Shown here: positions 61,733 through 64,000 of the stretch, in pieces
How the letters are laid out: the number at the start of each line of letters is the position of its first letter
Numbering within the stretch: position 1 is the stretch's first letter
Assembly (NCBI GenBank): GCA_050117315.1
Contig: JASFMY010000016.1
Span: 10,466-74,465 of the forward strand
Reading direction: 5' to 3'
Source: JANQIV01 sp050117315
GTDB taxonomy: Bacteria; Bacteroidota; Ignavibacteria; Ignavibacteriales; Melioribacteraceae
Length of the DNA stretch: 64,000 bases
Notes under the pieces: model-generated
Told to the model about the DNA's origin: nothing
Databases searched by the model: none
Seen by the model: the letters and a program-made list of their open reading frames with translations, nothing else
Made by a program: the position numbers and the translations under genes

Positions 61733-62093
61733 ATAAAAGCTGTATTAATACCGGTAAATTTTGAATGTAAGGCGGTGGTAATTACTGTCTCGGGTTCTTA
61801 GTTAAATATAAATTAATACGTATCTATTTAATAACTAATATTATTGTTGTATTTTGAATCTGACAAATTTGTCAGTAGATTTAGCTGGAAATTAGTTGAC
61901 TCTAATTTTCAACTAAATAAATACATATATTCAATTCAGTATTATTGCTCGATTGAGGTTGAAATAAAGAAAATTGAAAATAATAATTTACGGTATTAGT
62001 GGCTTACCTGACTGGGCTGTTTCCCCGCAAAAGAACTGCAGGGCAAGTGGGTGGGTTAACAGCAAGACCTATTAAACACACATATATTTTTAT
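61733..62093. other. 361-bp gap without a gene
   Basis: AT-rich. The only distinct signal is the perfect 14-bp palindrome TGACAAATTTGTCA at 61861-61874, which could be an operator but is unsupported otherwise. A CCCCGCAAAAGA segment near 62023 resembles the core of the dispersed repeats. Confidence 0.5.
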
Positions 62094-62882
62094 ATGAAAA
62101 TTCTAATAACTCTTTGGATAAGTCTAAACTTAGTAATACTTGCTCAAACTGATTGCGGAAGTTTTAGAGTATTAATCAAAAAAATTGATAAAACATATTC
62201 AGAATTATCTCAAAATCAATTTCAAAATTATTTTAAATGCACAATCCTACAAAAGGATATTTGTAAGATTAGCCTTCATAATATAAATGGAGAGCTAGTG
62301 TATGAAGAGAATTTTGGAATTCTTGAAGATGGCACTCATTTGATAAAAATATTTAATCCTAGGTGTCCCGGCGCTTATTTTGCTTCAATAGAGAATGGGA
62401 ATAGTAAGGCAGTTAAGGCTATTATAATTACTACGGAAGAATTTCCATCAGATGAAGTAGGAATTTATGTTGGACGTTCATCTCCAATAATAGAAGGTAT
62501 TTGGATGAGAAATTATTCTGAAAAAATTATTGCTGAAAATCTGATTGAATCCAAACCCGATAAAACTGCATATCTTTATAATTTTGATATGCAAATTCAT
62601 TTTTTAAAAGATACTTATAAAATTGTAGTAGAAAAGAGTGGTGAAGGTAATCTTGAAAAAGAAACTAAAACTTTTGAAGGGAAATTTATTGTAAATGGTG
62701 ATACCTTAAAAATGTATGAAAACTCAAAATTAGCTAAAGTATTTCAATATAAGATTGAAAAGGATAGCTTAGTAATTTCTCACTTTTTAGTTAAGGACAT
62801 GAGGAGTGGAGCTATAGCTATTCCAATGGAAATGAACTTTTATAATAACGGAATTAAATTTGTAGGGAAGTATCATAAATAA
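62094..62882 (+). CDS. Predicted secreted protein, unknown function
   Basis: 262 residues. The signal peptide is MKILITLWISLNLVILAQ. Residues about 50-110 (KISLHNINGELVYEENFGIL, GAYFASIENGNSKAVKAIII) look like the strand pattern of a T9SS sorting or FlgD-type domain, but here they lie in the middle of the protein and not at its end. Residues about 135-262 (IIEGIWMRNYS, EGKFIVNGDTLKMYEN, FQYKIEKDSLVISH) resemble a lipocalin-like barrel repeat. I cannot name a family. It is followed after 40 bp by another secreted protein gene. Confidence 0.65.
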   Translation: MKILITLWISLNLVILAQTDCGSFRVLIKKIDKTYSELSQNQFQNYFKCTILQKDICKISLHNINGELVYEENFGILEDGTHLIKIFNPRCPGAYFASIENGNSKAVKAIIITTEEFPSDEVGIYVGRSSPIIEGIWMRNYSEKIIAENLIESKPDKTAYLYNFDMQIHFLKDTYKIVVEKSGEGNLEKETKTFEGKFIVNGDTLKMYENSKLAKVFQYKIEKDSLVISHFLVKDMRSGAIAIPMEMNFYNNGIKFVGKYHK

Positions 62883-62922
62883 TATTCTTAACCAGCCGTT
62901 AGGCTTCTAAAATGAGGCATAT

Positions 62923-63642
62923 ATGAAAAAATTTATATTACTATTAGTGGTACTACTATCAAATCACCTTAGTTATGGGCAGGATAGTAATGGTATTCAA
63001 ATTTGGGAATTGAACTTAACAACTAGTAAAGATACTATAAAAATAAAAAGTCGTTATATAATCCGTAATATTTATACAAATAAGGCAAGCAGTAAATCAA
63101 AAGTAATAGGGAAAGTTACTGCTTTAGAAAATGGACAAGCTTTACCCGGTACAAATGTTGGGTTTATTGAAAATGAATTAGTTGTTGTTGCAGATAGTAC
63201 GGGGAATTATTCGATGGAAAACATATCGTCCGGGAAATATACGATTATAGCATCATTTGTAGGGTATCAAAGGTTAGAAACTCAAATAGATATTAAAGAA
63301 AATGAAGTAACAGTTATTGATTTTCAATTAGCTGAAGAAATAATTCCTTCTTCAGATTTTTATGCACTTCCAGTGGTACCTCCTTTTTCAAATGATACGA
63401 ATCTTGAATATGAGCTTTCAGCTACTTCACAAGTAGATATAAAAATTTATGATATACTGGGTAATCTTTGTAGAACTTTGGTTTCGGAAATTCAGGACAA
63501 AGGCAAACATAAGGTCAATTGGGATTACGAAGATGATAATGGAAGTACAATGAAAAATGGGACTTACTTAATGCGGCTAGAGATTAATGGTAAAAAAAGT
63601 CATCGGGGTAAACGCATTTTTTTTAATAGTAATCCTGATTGA
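62923..63642 (+). CDS. Secreted carboxypeptidase-regulatory-like domain protein with T9SS-type C-terminus
   Basis: 239 residues. A signal peptide (MKKFILLLVVLLSNHLSYGQ) is followed by a CarboxypepD_reg-like Ig domain (IGKVTALENGQALPGTNVGF...YTIIASFVGYQRLETQ) at about 65-140. The C-terminal ~85 residues (SATSQVDIKIYDILGNLCRTLVSEI...NGTYLMRLEINGKKSHRGKRIFF) match the T9SS type A or FlgD Ig-like domain, although the YPNPFN motif is missing. It is likely surface or extracellular. Its role is unknown, perhaps binding. Confidence 0.75.
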   Translation: MKKFILLLVVLLSNHLSYGQDSNGIQIWELNLTTSKDTIKIKSRYIIRNIYTNKASSKSKVIGKVTALENGQALPGTNVGFIENELVVVADSTGNYSMENISSGKYTIIASFVGYQRLETQIDIKENEVTVIDFQLAEEIIPSSDFYALPVVPPFSNDTNLEYELSATSQVDIKIYDILGNLCRTLVSEIQDKGKHKVNWDYEDDNGSTMKNGTYLMRLEINGKKSHRGKRIFFNSNPD

Positions 63643-63678
63643 TATTCGTAATAAAGCATTAAATGTTTATCGAAATAT

Positions 63679-63737
63679 ATTTCTAAAAGACTGCAAAAAT
63701 CATTAAAGATTTTCGGCAAAAAATTAAAAGGATATTT
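63679..63737 (+). pseudogene. 59-bp fragment copied from the FAD oxidoreductase gene
   Basis: This segment matches 61472-61530 of the FAD oxidoreductase gene with 4 mismatches in 59 bases. It does not continue on either side and has no start. It abuts a repeat of the hairpin module from 57361. It is either the leftover of a second gene copy or a small insertion with the repeat. Confidence 0.7.
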
Positions 63738-63740
63738 TGG

Positions 63741-63877
63741 AATCCCAAGGCTGTCGAGGACCACTCCTCGACAAGGGAAGTAGCAGATAGCAGTAAGGTA
63801 GAAAAAGTACAAGAATAAGAAATCTGTTGTCAAGAAAAGCTTATCCCGTTTGTGGGAGTTCTTGACAACCCAGTAAT
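63741..63877. repeat. Second copy of the hairpin module from 57361-57481
   Basis: TGTCGAGGA/TCCTCGACA (63752-63773), a similar spacer AGCAGATAGCAGTAA, then GTTGTCAAG and CTTGACAAC. The loop of the second hairpin differs from the 57361 copy. The rest of the 63643-64000 stretch shows no gene. Confidence 0.7.
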
Positions 63878-64000
63878 TAGGGATTGCTGAAGTTCTCAGA
63901 TGCAAAATTCAAACCTATGTTGCTTATGGCACAAAGCTCTCAGTGTATAAGCCATTTTTCTAAGCTTTAGAGAATTCTTGATAAAAAGAAAATAAAAAAT

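Noticed and set aside
61861..61874. Operator palindrome TGACAAATTTGTCA
   Set aside because: A single palindrome in AT-rich DNA 220 bp from the next gene. No second site or regulator supports it.

Overview
The window is AT-rich bacterial DNA. Several encoded proteins end in a type IX secretion (T9SS) type A sorting domain with the YPNPFN signature. Together with the codon use and gene set, this points to the Ignavibacteria/Bacteroidota side of the FCB group, most likely an Ignavibacteriales-type organism. That placement is inferred from protein style and not from a marker search. No rRNA or tRNA gene was recognised.

Layout. (1) 1-6699 is the tail of a surface-polysaccharide cluster. It holds a truncated Wzx-type flippase, a methyltransferase, UDP-galactopyranose mutase, three GT4 glycosyltransferases and a WecG/TagA/CpsF-type transferase, mostly overlapping on the + strand. 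A convergent methyltransferase closes it. (2) 7392-24125 carries a giant gingipain-like C25 peptidase, two outer-membrane beta-barrel-like proteins, a HAD phosphatase, a phosphoesterase-like/PQQ-propeller protein that has lost its metal ligands, lepA, lepB, a secreted subtilisin and an O-methyltransferase. (3) 24151-53917 is mostly housekeeping: an Rrf2 regulator, a YigZ protein, uvrA, an AhpD-like protein, rdgB, ubiE/menG, a duplicated-Cys4 small protein, a PAP2 phosphatase, mgtE, rsmA, a ROK protein, two ABC-F ATPases, a T9SS propeller protein, a PHP phosphoesterase, a Crp-like regulator, gap, pgk, a rhomboid protease, recQ, an ABC-2 exporter, a hydroxyacyl-CoA dehydrogenase and ackA. (4) 53918-64000 is an accessory, decaying region. 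It has a secreted PI-PLC-like protein with a six-repeat N-terminus, a broken PIN toxin/antitoxin, an SDR, a truncated acetylesterase, a TonB-C protein, an FAD oxidoreductase, small secreted proteins and many non-coding repeats.

The most unusual content is in the non-coding DNA. An array at 58869-59143 repeats a TAAAT anchor every 20-21 bp with different 15-16 bp sequences between anchors. A near-perfect 21/42-bp array lies at 29497-29785, and a 39-bp array at 13227-13403. There are two families of miniature inverted-repeat elements. One has two copies (56942-57083, 58357-58473), each flanked by its own perfect 7-bp target duplication. The other (28294-28459, 56151-56350) has TA-bounded terminal repeats. 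Several hairpin modules are also present. A structured leader with a possible 14-codon upstream ORF precedes the second ABC-F gene.

How the genes work together: the polysaccharide genes build and export a probably galactofuranose-containing glycan. LepB and the T9SS handle secretion of the C25 peptidase, the subtilisin and the propeller protein. The gap-pgk pair and ackA serve central energy metabolism. mgtE, the PAP2 gene and rsmA form an overlapping minus-strand run.
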